Assembly (NCBI GenBank): GCA_015039365.1
Contig: WION01000583.1
Span: 1 to 31,118, forward strand
Reading direction: 5' to 3'
Origin: Amanita rubescens
Taxonomy: Eukaryota > Basidiomycota > Agaricomycetes > Agaricales > Amanitaceae
DNA: 31,118 nt
The position numbers were made by a program, and so were the translations under genes. The notes under the pieces were generated by a model. It searched no databases. It was not told the DNA's origin and was given only the letters and a program-made list of their open reading frames with translations. Of the stretch, positions 18,890 to 31,118 are shown piece after piece; the stretch's first letter is position 1; each line of letters begins with the position of its first letter.

Positions 18890-19054
18890 GACTTGTTTTG
18901 AGGCTTTTGACGCCCTCCATTCCAGCGTCTTTCTCATGATGGCTAATAAGGCTTCTGTGTCAGCAAGGCTGTGGAAGGCAAAGACCCCGATAACACCGCA
19001 AGGCCTTCATCATATATTTGGAAACGGAATGTTTCTTGACAGGCAACCTGCACC
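18890..19054 (+). promoter_or_regulatory. Duplicated promoter/5' region of the full-length sacsin-like gene
   Basis: This matches 8490-8653 in order and spacing (ttgacgccctc, ccagcgtctttct, gatggct, gcttctgtg, accgcaag). A TATA-like catatatttgg lies at about 19011, and the leader caacctgcacc sits immediately before the ATG at 19055. Confidence 0.6.
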
Positions 19055-22000
19055 ATGAGCCGTAATTTCGGTGAAAGCGTCAGTCCCGTCGCTGCGATCC
19101 AAGCGATCCTACATGACTACCCCTTCTCTGCAAGCATCCTTCGAGAACTGTTGCAGAACTCGGATGATGCAAAGGCTACAAAGCAGGTTTGTGTTGCGTC
19201 ACTCAGAAAGCAGATGTTAACAAAGGCATAGATTTTTGTTCTCGACATGGGGAAAGACCCTGCGTTATTGGCGTACAATAATTCTCAGTTTCAAGAAGTA
19301 GATTGGGAAGCTATCCAAACCATCCATACGTCGGCCAAAAGAGCAGATACCTCGTGAATTTATCCATTTCCGCAATCAATCACTGCTGACATCTTTTTTA
19401 GTAAAATTGGAAAATACGGCGTAGGCTTTAGAGCTTGTTATCACGTACGTTGATCCATCTTGAGCCTCATTATGGACACTGAAGCGCATATAGATCACAG
19501 ATGGACCTCAAGTTCTTTCTGGGTCGTCCTTTGCCATTCTTGATCCCCTCCATTCTGGCGGCATGAAAATTAACTACAATGAATTCAAAAAATCAGACCA
19601 TCGCAAATGTTTTGATTTTTTCTCCAACATGTCTACATCTTCTTCTTTTGGCGGCACGGTCATCAGATTACCACTTCGGTCGAGGCCGAGCGAACTAAGC
19701 CAACGCGTCGTACTCGCACAAGAGCTGGATAAGATGATCAGCGATTACATCAACGAAGAATTGGACATTTCTCTTCTATTCCTCGACAACCTCAGGATCA
19801 TCGAAATTTGGAAAGTCCATGATGCAAGCAAGACGTGCTTAGCTACATGGAGCAAATCCGAGAGGAGGGCTGAACGTCAAAGCAAAGAATCTTCACTTTC
19901 CATTTACGACTCAGTCCTATCTGATGGTCATGCGAACTTCTCTTGGCGGATTATTCAGACCCAGAATGCGGAAGAAGAGGCCAAGTCTCGTCTCGCAGCG
20001 CAGGTTGGCGGCGACGCTGTAGATCTCATACTCAAAAAACACAAATTACGTCCTGACGTGCGCCTTGCTTATCCATTGGTCACCAACGAGCACATCTCTG
20101 GTCGGCTCTTTACCTTTTTGCCACTCCCATCTATCACGGATTTCCCTGTGCATATACATGCGCTATTCGCATTAACTTCTTCAAGACAGAGCTTGCGCAA
20201 CCCGAACGAGACTGGAACTGTAGCTGGATCCGACAACGAGTACGCATATGTCTCCATTTTGCCGCGATTGGGTGCTGAAGGCCTTCATTTAGTGTATTAA
20301 TCAAATGGAACAGTCTGCTATTCGATTACTATATCCCTCAAGCTTGGGGTCGCCTTTTGAAAACGTTGGCCGAAGACACTGTATGCAAGGATATTTTCAG
20401 TTCTTGGCCTCCGTACTGCTCGTCGATAACGTCTGGTGATGGCCTATACTGGCAAGATATTCTCCAGGCAACGTTGAAGTGTGCCATCCAGTCTGGTTTA
20501 ACGATATGGCCGAAAGTAACAGAGACGGATACGACCACATATGTCGACTTGAAGTCATCCCTTGTCGTAGCTAGAGACAAAGTTCATTCGGATGTGCTTA
20601 TCGCTTTGGCTCGGGTTGGTCTAACGTTGGTCCAAATGCCCGAAACCCATATGAAGTTCCTCGACGACTCTATAAGCAAGTTAACTCCACATGTCGCCCG
20701 GGACCAAATCGAGCGTCGTAGCTTGGGATTCAATAGTTTGTCTCAGAACCAAAGGAGGGTTTTATGCGAGTACTTTCTCTCTGAGAAGGACTTTAGCAGT
20801 ATATATGGCCTTCCCCTCTTCCCCACCCTGGATGGATCATATATATCCCTTGACAATAGGGACGCGACAAGTCGACGCTACATCGCCCTAACCACCGATG
20901 AAGTTGATGTGTTCAGAGCATCAGCGGGCCATGCTATATCTCTAGATGAGTTGCCACGCGAAGTGGCAGTGTTGGTACGGGAAAAAGGCACGACTCAGGC
21001 CAATATCGATCTGCTATCCCCACAGTCTGCCGTTGCTTACTTGTCAAGTGAACCACCACCGCTCAGCGATCAGCGATTGACGATGTTCTGGACGTGGTTG
21101 GAGAAATGGCAACAACGTGATCAAACAATGGCGCTCCTGAAATCCAGCACTGTGCTTCATCTCGTCCCGACGTCGAAAGGCCCACAGCTTGTCTCTTCTC
21201 CTGCGTTTCCGGCTCCAGGTGTTCCACTATTTGAGAAGCTAGGGCTTGCCTTTGTCAGCTCTGTACTTCCGAGTGCAGCAGTTCAATTTTTGAATAACCA
21301 CGGGGTCGTCAAAGACACTGATGATATGAACCATTTTTTGGCGGCTATCAATTTGGCGACATTGCAGACTCTCGGCGATTTCGAAGCAAAGTCGGTGTTC
21401 GACCATATCTCCACTTGTTACAGGTCACTTTCTAGTGATAACTTGACCAAGTTGAAGAAGCTACCCGTTTTCCCTGTCCTGGTTCCATGCGCAAACTTGG
21501 TCTCTCCTAGCTTAGCGCCAAGCACGAATGTGCAATCTCTGGTCAAATGCAATACCTCTGTAAAGTGGCGTACCATCGTCGGCCTTAGCGTCAAGGGAAT
21601 CTCGCCTATGTCCCTTATTCCTTTGATGGACAACATAAACTTCCTCGACAAGTCCTCCTTTAGCAATCCGTCATGTTCTCTATTGCAGGCACTACAACTA
21701 CCGCTCCTCAGCGACGAAGATATTTTGCTACTTGCCCTCGGTCAATTTTCTTCACAGCCAAAGTCTCTTCGAGCCCTATTCGTCTCCTACATCAGACAAA
21801 ATCACAGATGGACCAATAGCGTTACGTCAGTCCTTCGGAAGACACAGTTTATTCACTCGTCAGATGGTACCTTGCGATCGCCAATCGAAGTTATTGATCC
21901 CAACTCGAGGCTTAAAAGTCTTTTTCTCCCCGCTTCGAGCGGCTCGCTTATCCCGACCATGGAGGATGATTACGATCGCGAGATAATCGATGATCTTCGG

Positions 22001-25000
22001 GACCTTGAGATGATGAAGGCATCTTTGTCGTTAGATATAGTGCAAGAACGAATCTGGTACATCTCGGCAAATCACACGTCGCCTGAGGCGCTAGTCGTTG
22101 CTCGATCCTTGCTTTCGCTCATGAATGATCCAAGTTTCGTTTGTGCCAGTTTTCCTATCGACCGCTCCTTGCGCTGGTTACCGACGGAGGCTGGTCTTGT
22201 CAGCTTGAAAGAATGCATTGATTGGGGACGTCGTGATGCTGACCTGTTCGACGAAGTTCTCGCCACTCTTGACAAATCTTTTACAATTACACCCTCTTTC
22301 CGGGCTCTGCTAGGCTGGGATAAACCTCTGCCTTTGGATGTCCTTACGAAACAGTTGGGCCGTGTTCTTGGAAAACCAAATCCTGATACGCAATATCGCA
22401 AAATCAATGAGATTATAAGAGAACTTGCGACTCGCGAGCTCGGGGATGTAGACGTTAAAGCTGTACACGCAGCTACCGCTGGACGGCCTTGGGTACCCAC
22501 CAAATCTGGCACGCTCGCGCTGCCCCTCCGTGCCGTGTTCACAAGTGTAGTTGATTCGAGTTGCTTTCACGAAATTTGCTTCTCGAAGGCGCAAAAGCAA
22601 ATCTACATGTTCCTTGTGAAGATGGGATGCAACGAACGGTATGTTATTATTCTGACTAGGAACGGAGTCATTGACAATCGAGTCAGGCCTTCGGCGTCAG
22701 CGATTATCAGCGAACTTAATGCACTACGCAAAAACGCGGGAACGGATAGAAGCATTGTTCAGCAAGCGGTGCAATTATTGGAAATGTTACCTGATTCAAT
22801 AACAGACAAGGAACGTGGCTCTCTGTTAGTTCCAACAGACACGGGGGATCTCGTGTCGTTACGCACTGGCGTATGTTATTACAAAGGACCAGTCACTGGC
22901 GTAGACGATGGAAAGATCATCGCTCATCACCTTATCACTGAAAAACTTGCAAAGAAGATTGGGATCCAATACCTGGGCGTCGACGAAGCACTGAACGACA
23001 TCGACTTGGGCGGGAATCCTATCACGCTCATCCGTAACACTTTAAGGCAATATGATCCGAAACAGTTCTTTACTGAGTTTATCGCGAATGCATCCGACGC
23101 AGGTGCCAAGCGGTTCAGCGTCCTCGTAGACGATCATGAGGGTCCAACGGAGCATCTCCTCTCGGAGGAACTAGCAGTCTTTCAGAAGGCATCTCTGGTC
23201 ATATACAACGATGGGATCTTTTCTAAAAAAGATTTCAGAGGAATATTGCAGACTGGAATTGGCGGAAAGAGGGGCAGGACTGGCGTAATTGGCCACTTTG
23301 GATTAGGCGCACTTTCAATGTTTCACTTTACGGAGGTAAGATGCGGTTTGGCTGATCTTTCGCAGACTAACACTTCTTCTCTAGCTGGCTATGATTGTTT
23401 CGGGCGATCAAGTCCTTTTCATGAGTCCGTCAAAGCAAAACTTATCGTTCTGCGGGAAACACTCTGTTCTGCTTCCTTTGCAAAGCGTGAAAAAGTAATT
23501 GCTGTCCGGGAGATATTTTCTACGATTTTAATTTCTATTTCAGGCTATATCCAGATCATCTTAAGCCGTTGGTTGGATTGTTTGGGTTTGATCTTTCCTC
23601 CACTAAATCATATCAAGGGGTTAGCTTCGTTTCTTCAACGTCGTTCACTATGCTGACCATTTCCTAGACTCTATTTAGACTGCCGCTCAGGAACGAATCG
23701 CATTCAAGTCAAGATCCTGTTTCTACGACGCCTTGGAGCGTAACACTGGCCCAAGAGATGATTCTCACCGAGTTCGATAGAGTGGCGTACAAATCGCTTC
23801 TGTTCACTCGGCTGGGATGTATAGAGGTGCAAAAACGGCAGAACGGCAATATTGAACGTCTTCGCGCCATCAAAAGTGTCCGTGTACCAAACGATCCTAC
23901 CTCCGGTGATTCATTCAAATCTGAAACGGTGACTTTTGAATCGCCAAAACTGCAAGTGCCCAAATGGCTAGTCGTCACGATAGAGGTCAATGTCCCTGAA
24001 AAATTCAAGGCAGGGCTTGCAAAGAAATATGACATGCATCACCTTCTCCCGATATGCATTGCCGCAACGCTGGACAGTGACCAAGCTCAGAAATTGGAAT
24101 ATAATCTGTTCTGCACTTTACCGTTGCCCGTCACCACGCCTTTACTGGCCCACATCTCTGCTCCGCTGATCCTAGAACAGGATAGGCGAAATGTACGCAT
24201 CGACAGTGACCGAACCGAGATAGAATCCGAATATAACCAATGGTTATTGTCGTCAGAACTCCCTCGCTCATACCTTTGCTTGCTCGAGATGTTATTGCGG
24301 ATTCAAGGCACCAATATTGCGTGGTGGCCTGGGGCACACAACATCGATGTCAATTATCCGAGTCGGATTTTTATGAATGCTTTTTGGAGTTCCGAAATCC
24401 TTAAAGAGAGTTCGAGACGCGTTTTCGCAAGCAAATACAATCCTACATCCCTCCTGAGCCCAGATGAGGTTGTATTATACGCGAATAAGGCAAATGAATA
24501 CACGGCATGCAGCTTTACGCTCCCTAAAGTCCTATCTGCTATTCAACCCCCGAATATTGCGGAGCTCCCTGTTCAATTGTTCGATTACGCTAAAAAGGCG
24601 TTACGTATCGTCGATGGTCCGTTTCTCAAAACGCTTTTGGAGCATGCCGATCCGCCCAGCCTACGTTTGTCCGTGGACGAGATGAACAGTTTATTGTGGT
24701 ACCTATCGAAGAAGATACAGTTGGATGGCTTACCACTGATCTTGCTTGAGGATGGATCCTGTGCGAAGATCCGCTCGCAATTCACTCAAGCATATTATAT
24801 AGTAGGGGAAGAACAAAACGCTGCCTACCACCTCTTCCGACCCAATCGCCTCGTACACAGGAAGTTCACCGCATCTAAAGACCTTCTGAAAGTTGAAGTG
24901 AATGTATCACGTCTAGATAACGCTGGAGTAGCTGAACTTGTCGAAGATCATATTGGGCCTGATCATGAACGGTCTGGGGATGAAAAGTACCAAGCTTGGG

Positions 25001-27354
25001 TTGCCGCATTTTGGGACGCTAGGCTGAACGTCTCTCTGGAAAGCATTTCACATCTTCCACTAATTCGAACAATTCAGCCATCCAAATTCATCTCCATCAG
25101 TAGGATGAACGACCCTTCCGTTACTATTGTCGATGCGGAAAGGAGCACTGATGACTTTGACTATGCTATCCTGCAGAAACTTGGAATGACGATCGTTCTC
25201 AGAAGACGAATACCCGAAAAATCACCAGCTCTAGAGAAGAAGAAACAAGCACCATATAAAAGCTTCTTAGAATATGTGCAGAAAAACGAGGCGAAGGGGC
25301 TCGACGAGATCTCGAGTCTCAAATCGAACGATCGCGATGAGCTGGCCCGTTGGGTTCGGTTAAAGTTTTCTCAGACCCCTCAGAACTTGGCGGACATTGC
25401 CCGTAAGCTACCTGTGTGGCCTATTCGGCAGCGTTTCAAGAAGCCTCCTCACCTTGGTGCCCTGAAGGATGCCATTGTCCTTCCTGCCACTTTGCCATGC
25501 GACAATCTACTACCTTTTATAGATCGTCCAGTCATCAACTGGGACAAAGGTATGGAGGGCGTTATGAAAGACGAGTACAGCGCAAAGGCCGTCACCGAAC
25601 TTTTGCGTGTTTCACCTGGCTTTATTATTCGTTCTCCTACCGAACGAGCGGCGTACAAGCAATTCGTAAAGGCCTTTCTCAAGTTCAAGAGGGTCGAGGG
25701 GTATTCGCTATTAGTACCTAACGAAGAAGGGGTTTTAACTCCAGTCGAGAGCCTGTTCGAATGCCATGAACTCTTTTCAGCAGCCTTTAAGGCGTCCCCA
25801 GAACGTTTTCTTCCGGTCGACTTCCAAGACATAGCGGAGTTGTTGGGAGACTACGGTTTGAAACTGAGGAATCGTCTTGATCTTGCCATGTTCATAGAAT
25901 GTGCGAATGCATTTGATCAAGACAACGATGATGACGACGACGATGATAGCGGGTGCGAAGCTGATAACCACGACAAACGTAGGAGGAGCGAAGTATTATA
26001 TCGTTATTTCAACAACCTTTCCCTCTCTCCGAATGACGTTGGTCGCTGCCCTGAACTGGATGGACTCAAATTTATTCCGAGGGACTTTACCCGCAGGCCG
26101 GGCTATGAAGGGATGAACGTGAAGAGAAACAAGCAGGATGACATACTCTCACCCAGTAAAATCACGCTCACCGCATACGAACCTATATGTTGGAGCCAGA
26201 GGGGTTGTGTCGCAACTCAACCCAATCTAACTTTGCGCGGCACTTATCAGAGCTTGGGTAAACCAACTGGAAAAGAAGTTGCAAGTGTCATTTCTTTGTT
26301 CGATACCACAAATTCTCATTTGTTTATAAACAGGTGAAGCATCTCAAAGTTCTTGTTGAACTTGGCAAAAAGTACGGTCACCGTTCGGCGCTGCTCTCAG
26401 ACCTCAAAGCGACCTACAAGTGGCTGAACGAGAACGTAGACGAAATCCTCGCTGACATCAAGAACGAGAATCGGAGATCGATATTTCTCAATGTTGATAA
26501 CCCTGAATCTGATCCCTGGGCAGAGCAGTGGCATGCTGCTTCGAACCTTGTGAAGGATCTGCAAGACGTTGGAGATATGCACGACGTGAAAGGTTTTCTT
26601 CGGAATTACGACAATCTGTTAAAAGCTGCTGGCGTCAGGACGATCCAGAAAGTGAAGGCTGAGCCTGTAGCAGCCCAGGACAGGACGGTGTTTCACCGAA
26701 GCCGATTTCGTGAGATGCGTGAACGAGGATTTGAAGTCAATGTCACTTTTAAAGCCATGGACAATGAACACCAAATCGGTCGTGCACACAAAGCTTGGTT
26801 GAGCCTGAATAGCGAGTATTTTTGGCGCAAATTCGTTGTACTTCCAGACTTTCCGGGGGATGCTGGTAAACGCGCGCAAGTGCCAGTGGACGTGTCAGAT
26901 TGCTCGAGTCTTTGTGTTAAGGAAACCATCGGTAAGCATTGAGTCAAAGATTTCTTCTTCACTAAATTACCAACGCAGATTGGATTTACGTCGGCGAGCT
27001 ACCCGAGTCGATCAAGACTAATCCAAAGAGTGACGAAGAGTCAGAAACGAAACTTGATCTAGCCCTTGGCATGCTTAATCTCGCTCATCGTTGGGAGATC
27101 GCCGAGTTGCATCTCACTCTCCAAGATTTCATCATTAATGAGCAACATTTTATCAACCCGTACTCGGTTAGAGATGGTACGTATTCATTTTTTGGCCTGT
27201 TTGATGACGACTGAGGTTGGTAGTTCGCGAGCACGCAGAGAAGGCGAAGGCAAACAAGCTGTCAGAGGCTTGCAAAGAGTTTGAGGACAAGAATCAGGAA
27301 ATCATCGATGATGCACAGGAGCGTAAACATAACTCCAAAAAAGGTCGCCGTTGA
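19055..27354 (+). CDS. Sacsin-like protein, two HSP90-fold ATPase modules and C-terminal BTB/POZ
   Basis: Eleven exons: 19055-19186, 19232-19353, 19402-19444, 19494-20239, 20293-23335, 23385-23494, 23544-23619, 23668-26277, 26334-26931, 26979-27176 and 27224-27354. They sum to 7809 nt in consistent phase, about 2602 residues. Module 1 (residues 1-350) has LRELLQNSDDAKA, IFVLDMGKDPALLAYNN and KIGKYGVGFRACYHITD. Module 2 begins near residue 1240: FFTEFIANASDAGAKRF, SLVIYNDGIFSKKDFRGI and TGVIGHFGLGALSMFHFTE, then GTLFRLPLRN. An acidic DNDDDDDDDSG run sits near residue 2175. From about 2427 the sequence fits BTB/POZ: VNVTFKAMD, RAHKAWLSLNSEYFWRKF, DWIYVGELP and LNLAHRWEIAELHLTLQDF. The tail is basic (KHNSKKGRR). 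BTB domains usually dimerise or recruit cullin-3, so a chaperone-linked ubiquitin adaptor is a possible role, by inference. Several introns use gtttgt, gttagc or gttgca donors. Confidence 0.85.
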
Positions 27355-27494
27355 ATGTAGTCTCTATGTTATACCTTGTTTGTTCTTCATACTTGAAACT
27401 TCCCTTTCGTTTTGTCCCTGGCGTTGGCGCGAGTACGATATGCTCATTGTGAACCAGTCATAATAGGCTGCACGATTTGCGGCACTATGTAGTA

Positions 27495-28322
27495 CTACAT
27501 ATCCGGGTCATTCACTTCCGTAATGAAAGGCCATTTTTTCCCCATGTCTTCGGCTGCTACGCCGAGCGCCAGAATAAAGTAAGAAAAAGAAGAATGTATG
27601 GTAACACAAGACAGCAGAAACACATTTCCTACCAGCTGCAAACATGTAGCGCTCGCCAGTGCGGCAAAGGACAACTGAACCACCGTGCTCGGAGGCATAC
27701 AGCTGACAAAGGCCATGGCGAGTCCCAACTTCTCGAACGATGGAAGATCTGGCCCCCGAAACGCTAGAGATGAGGCAAGCTGCGGGCCTTTAGACGTCGG
27801 AATGAGACGAAGCATGGGGGTGCACCATTGCTAGATCACGGAGTTCCCATTTCTCCAACAATGACCAGATGTTTGCCAATCGCTCGTCGCTGAGGGGTTG
27901 GGGTTTACTTGACAAGTAAGCAACGACAGACAGCGGGGATGACAGATCGACATTGGCGTGAGTCGTGCCATTTTCCCGTACTAACGCCCTTGCAGCTGAT
28001 CAAGAGATATGGTGACTCCCGCTGATGTTCTGAACATATTAACTTGTTCAGTGGTAGGGCAATGTAGCGTAGAGTCTTCAAATGTGTGTCAAGGGGGAAG
28101 GGCATCTAGATTCTACGGTACTAAAGTCCTTGTCCGAGTCGGATAGGATCCTCCTTTGGTTCTGAGACAAGTCGTCGAATGCCTTGGTTACAGAATCATT
28201 GAGGAATTCGAGGCAATTGAACCAAGTCGAGCCAGGGTAATAAGGACGACAACCACGGCGACGGATGACTTCAAATCCGCTAGATATTTTCGGCCAGATG
28301 GCGCAAAAGTTAACGTCACGAC
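27495..28322 (-). pseudogene. Decayed sacsin-like fragment
   Basis: Read on the minus strand from 28322, pieces of the sacsin-like protein appear in order but in broken frames: DLKSSV; EFLNDSVTKAFDDLSQNQRR; DKDFST; THLKTLRYIALPLNK; then LRLIPTSKGPQLASSLAF and FEKLGLAMAFVS. These match about 20550-21270 of the intact gene, for example FLDDSISK, LSQNQRRVLCEYF, KDFSSIYG and VPTSKGPQLVSSPAF. Deletions and stops separate them. It is tail-to-tail with the intact gene and head-to-head with the third CRN gene. Confidence 0.75.
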
Positions 28323-28416
28323 TCGGGAGGCAATGTGGCAGACTATATGCGCACGCCTGGCACGTGGCAGTGCAACGACTCTTGCTGCAGCTCCACCCCG
28401 TTACATTGCAGTCCCG

Positions 28417-31118
28417 ATGCAGGACGGCTCTAGGCTCCGGCTTAATTGTCTTATCGAAGGCGAATATACAGTCTTTGTGGTTACCGTGGAGCACAATTGG
28501 GTGGTTTTTAGCGACTTGAAGAAAGTTATACAAAGCGAGCGAGCACTGGATATTTTAAAGGATGTTGGTCCTCACACTCTGGAATTGTGGAAGGTGAGCG
28601 CTTGAGCCCCATTGATGACTTGCGATGTGAAGTGACATTGCTTTTCTCAGCCCAAGAACCCTATCGCTGCGAAGCCAGAAGATACTTTGGCTGCACGTAT
28701 CGGGTCCCTGGAAGGTGGTCTTTCGGAATTTGCGCTCAAATTAGACCCCACGGACAGCGTCTTCGGTATCTTTTCAATGTCGCCTCCCAAAGACATCCAT
28801 ATAATTGTAAGGGTCCCGCGTATCAGTGAGTAAGAGTGGATTTCCTGCCCCTAAAACCTTTTCCGATTCTTGTTTCTGTGATCTCCCTTTTTTCTACCAC
28901 CCTCAATCCTGTCACGATTGCGAATCATACGTGCCACCCCCCATCTCCCGCCACATTCCACGGCTTTCATTTATTACCTACTGATGCACCGTTTCCCCGC
29001 TACCAATATTTTGCCGGTTCATCCCTTACTTTCCCTTTCTATGGTTTCTCTTCACCGTTCGCGTTCACCATGTTTTCTGCTCTTCTGATTCTACTCCTCA
29101 CCTTTATCACAAACAATCCAGTCCCTCTTACACGTCCCCCCCAAACTCCCGAATACCCTGCTAAGCGCCCCCGCCTGGAACAAAATGAAACGTTGTTCAC
29201 GCCTCCTAATATGACCATAACAGCATTGCTGCCTACCCAGGGTACGTCATGTATCTCTCACCTTGACTGTTTTGAGCATGTTCTTCGTTAGTGACACCCC
29301 CACGCCTTGGGGCAGACAATATCGAGAACGCAATGCTTGCTGCGTTCAAGCCCTTCACCCAGTACATCACCTACTTGGCGGAGGGGAAATTGGACGGATA
29401 TTTCAATTCCATTCAACCCGAGAAATTGGTCACAGATCTCAAAGTAGAGCTACCCACACAGCCAATGCTTCTTCTTCACGGCCTGGGCGAGAACACAAAC
29501 ATGGAGGCGGTTAAAAGTTTATTCATTTCTGATACAGTGTTTGTGGTTGTCGTTTTCATGGCGGGCGACTAATCCCAATTTCGCTTGGTACAGCCATCTA
29601 TTTGCTGTCTCTGGTGCTGGAAAAACTCGCCGCACACTCGAGGGGCTCTGCCACAACTGGGGATTTTATATTTCATGCCGAACGCATCGTAGAATTGGTT
29701 CCGGTGACTTTGTAATGGCGACTAAGATAATGACAAAGATGAGTAAGTGGGATCGTGACAAGAACGGGCAGAATACTACCAAGAACGTCGACGTTGCAAA
29801 CCGTGCCTTTGCAATGCTGATATGTGCCCGTGTCTTCGTTCTAAAGCACCTCTTGAAGCATCTGCCCCCCAACACGGACGACATGACAGCCCGACGGCGA
29901 TGGATCCTTGCTCAAGTCATGCCTCCCCTCCCTCCATTTGACGAAGTCGACATGTTTACCATAATCATTAACAGCCTCCGTGGTGCTGAAGAACAGGACA
30001 CGCTGCGTCTTGCCCGCACCATGTTGCAGGGCATGGAGCGTATAGGGAAGCTCTTCGCTGTGGTCGATGAAGCCCAAGTGGCTGCCGAGTATCTGAGTGA
30101 TTATTTTCGTTCTTTCACTACAGGCACTGATATGCGCCCTGTCCTGCATGCGTTCCACAAGTTCCTTTGGAGAACTAATATCTTTCAGGGGGTCATACTT
30201 GCTGGAACAGGGTTATCTATGGAGATGGTGACGAAAGCAATTTCGTCTGGAGCTGCAAGAAGCACGGGCTCACGCGTATCCCCAACTGTCTGCGTTGAGC
30301 TTGGGCGATTTGAGAAGGACGGGACAAGTCATGTTGACTATATCCGCAAGTATCTGTCTCCGCGCAGCATCTCCGATCGGCGGTTGGAGGATCGAATATT
30401 GTATTGGTTTTCTGGACGGTGAGTACGGCTTTGGACCATGTGAGACGTCACTGACAGTTATCCGCTAAAGTTACCGGTTTACAGCCTCCCTGATTGAACT
30501 TTTACTCTACACGCAACCGGGCTCACCGCACCGCATTCTTACTGCTTTTGCTAAGTCCATGACTCAGTTCACTATTACCGATGCGATTGATCTGGAGGAA
30601 GAAGAACCGCCCCTTACGAATAGTACCCGTGATAAGATAGAGACCTTTGAAGAGCTTAGCGCGGTTGACCGTCTCTTTGAGGGACGCGACCGTACGTGTA
30701 ATGTCTTATAGAACCACAGAGTTCCTGACACTCGATTCATAGAAGCGGAATTGATACAGTACCTGTTCCACGCTTTCATGCGGTGGAGAATTGGAAGTCA
30801 AACTACGTCGCTTCCCATCAAAGGCAATGTGCACGAGCTAATTGCATTGGGTATCGGTCACTTGCAGGAGGTTGAATCCTCTCGAACGTTGGACCCGAAA
30901 AAACATTATCCCGTCTATCTTTGCGAGCCATTGATCGTTTTATATCTCAGTTCAGTCTTCGATAGGCACCCCCATACGAAGAAAGAAGCATGGATTGCAG
31001 AAGCATTCCGTATCGCTCGCGATCCCCAGACGAGCGGATTTATATTCGAAGACGCTGTGCTTCTGGTGCTCTTGGAGAAGTTCGGAGGCAAATCTTGCGC
31101 TTTATCAGATGTCTTCAA
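28417..31118 (+). CDS. Crinkler (CRN) protein with P-loop ATPase domain (runs off window)
   Basis: Exons 28417-28593 and 28651-28825 encode the CRN header (RLRLNCLIEGEYTVF ... HTLELWK|PKNP). Exon 29122-29241 has a basic PAKRPRLEQ, a possible nuclear signal, as is common after CRN headers. Exon 29292-29538, then 29594-30418 with Walker A VSGAGKTRRTLEGLC, Walker B LFAVVDEAQ and a sensor-like ILAGTGLS. Exon 30471-30691 includes an EEEEPP acidic patch, and the exon from 30743 is open to the window edge. All junctions agree in phase. The header is close to those of the two CRN genes at 533-5556, while the effector half belongs to the AAA/STAND-like NTPase type and differs from both. The start ATG at 28417 matches the second methionine region of the other copies. 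CRN proteins are known as nucleus-acting effectors in pathogens; their job in free-living fungi is unclear. Confidence 0.8.

Noticed and set aside
22072..22600. 156- and 96-codon minus-strand frames within the sacsin-like gene
   Set aside because: They are antisense to a well-supported 3-kb coding exon and carry no motifs.

Overview
The window looks like an accessory region of a mushroom-forming basidiomycete (Agaricomycetes). The evidence is short 42-74 nt GT-AG introns in every gene, Crinkler (CRN) type proteins built from a ubiquitin-like header plus kinase, NTPase or nuclease modules, fungal sacsin-like HSP90-fold proteins, and a secreted cupredoxin-like protein. All gene models here were assembled by hand from splice signals and frame continuity; none has transcript support. 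LAYOUT. 1-129 is a remnant of a sacsin/BTB 3' end. 533-5556 holds two head-to-head CRN genes, a kinase type (minus strand) and a P-loop NTPase plus PD-(D/E)XK nuclease type (plus strand, carrying frameshifts), whose N-terminal halves form an inverted repeat. 5936-6920 (minus) is a secreted cupredoxin-like protein with a long Asn/Gln tail. 8654-11127 is a truncated sacsin-like gene. 11942-17072 (minus) is a GTPase gene with an extraordinary exon structure. 19055-27354 is a full-length sacsin-like gene ending in a BTB/POZ domain. 27495-28322 (minus) is a decayed sacsin copy, and 28417 to the window end is a third CRN gene of the P-loop ATPase type. MAIN DISCOVERY. The 11942-17072 gene begins as an ordinary five- or six-exon P-loop GTPase. 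It then runs into about 3.3 kb in which the minus strand repeats one pattern more than 50 times: an acceptor AG, exactly three bases, and a donor GT, with 47-74 bases to the next unit. The three bases vary from unit to unit while both splice signals are kept. The few longer exons are 6 or 12 nt, and every exon in the array is a multiple of three in phase 0. The frame is continuous from the GTPase exons, through about 56 codons of mostly one-codon exons, into three ordinary C-terminal exons with a stop: about 63 exons for a protein of about 480 residues. The same interval is almost free of CpG (nine in about 5.4 kb by hand count), and seven of those nine fall inside the predicted exons, four of them in one-codon CGA exons. 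This independently supports the exon model and points to gene-body-confined CpG loss. CONTEXT. The CRN and sacsin genes share duplicated segments and relics of one another, as expected of a fast-evolving cluster of recognition or effector-like ATPases. A common function is inference only.
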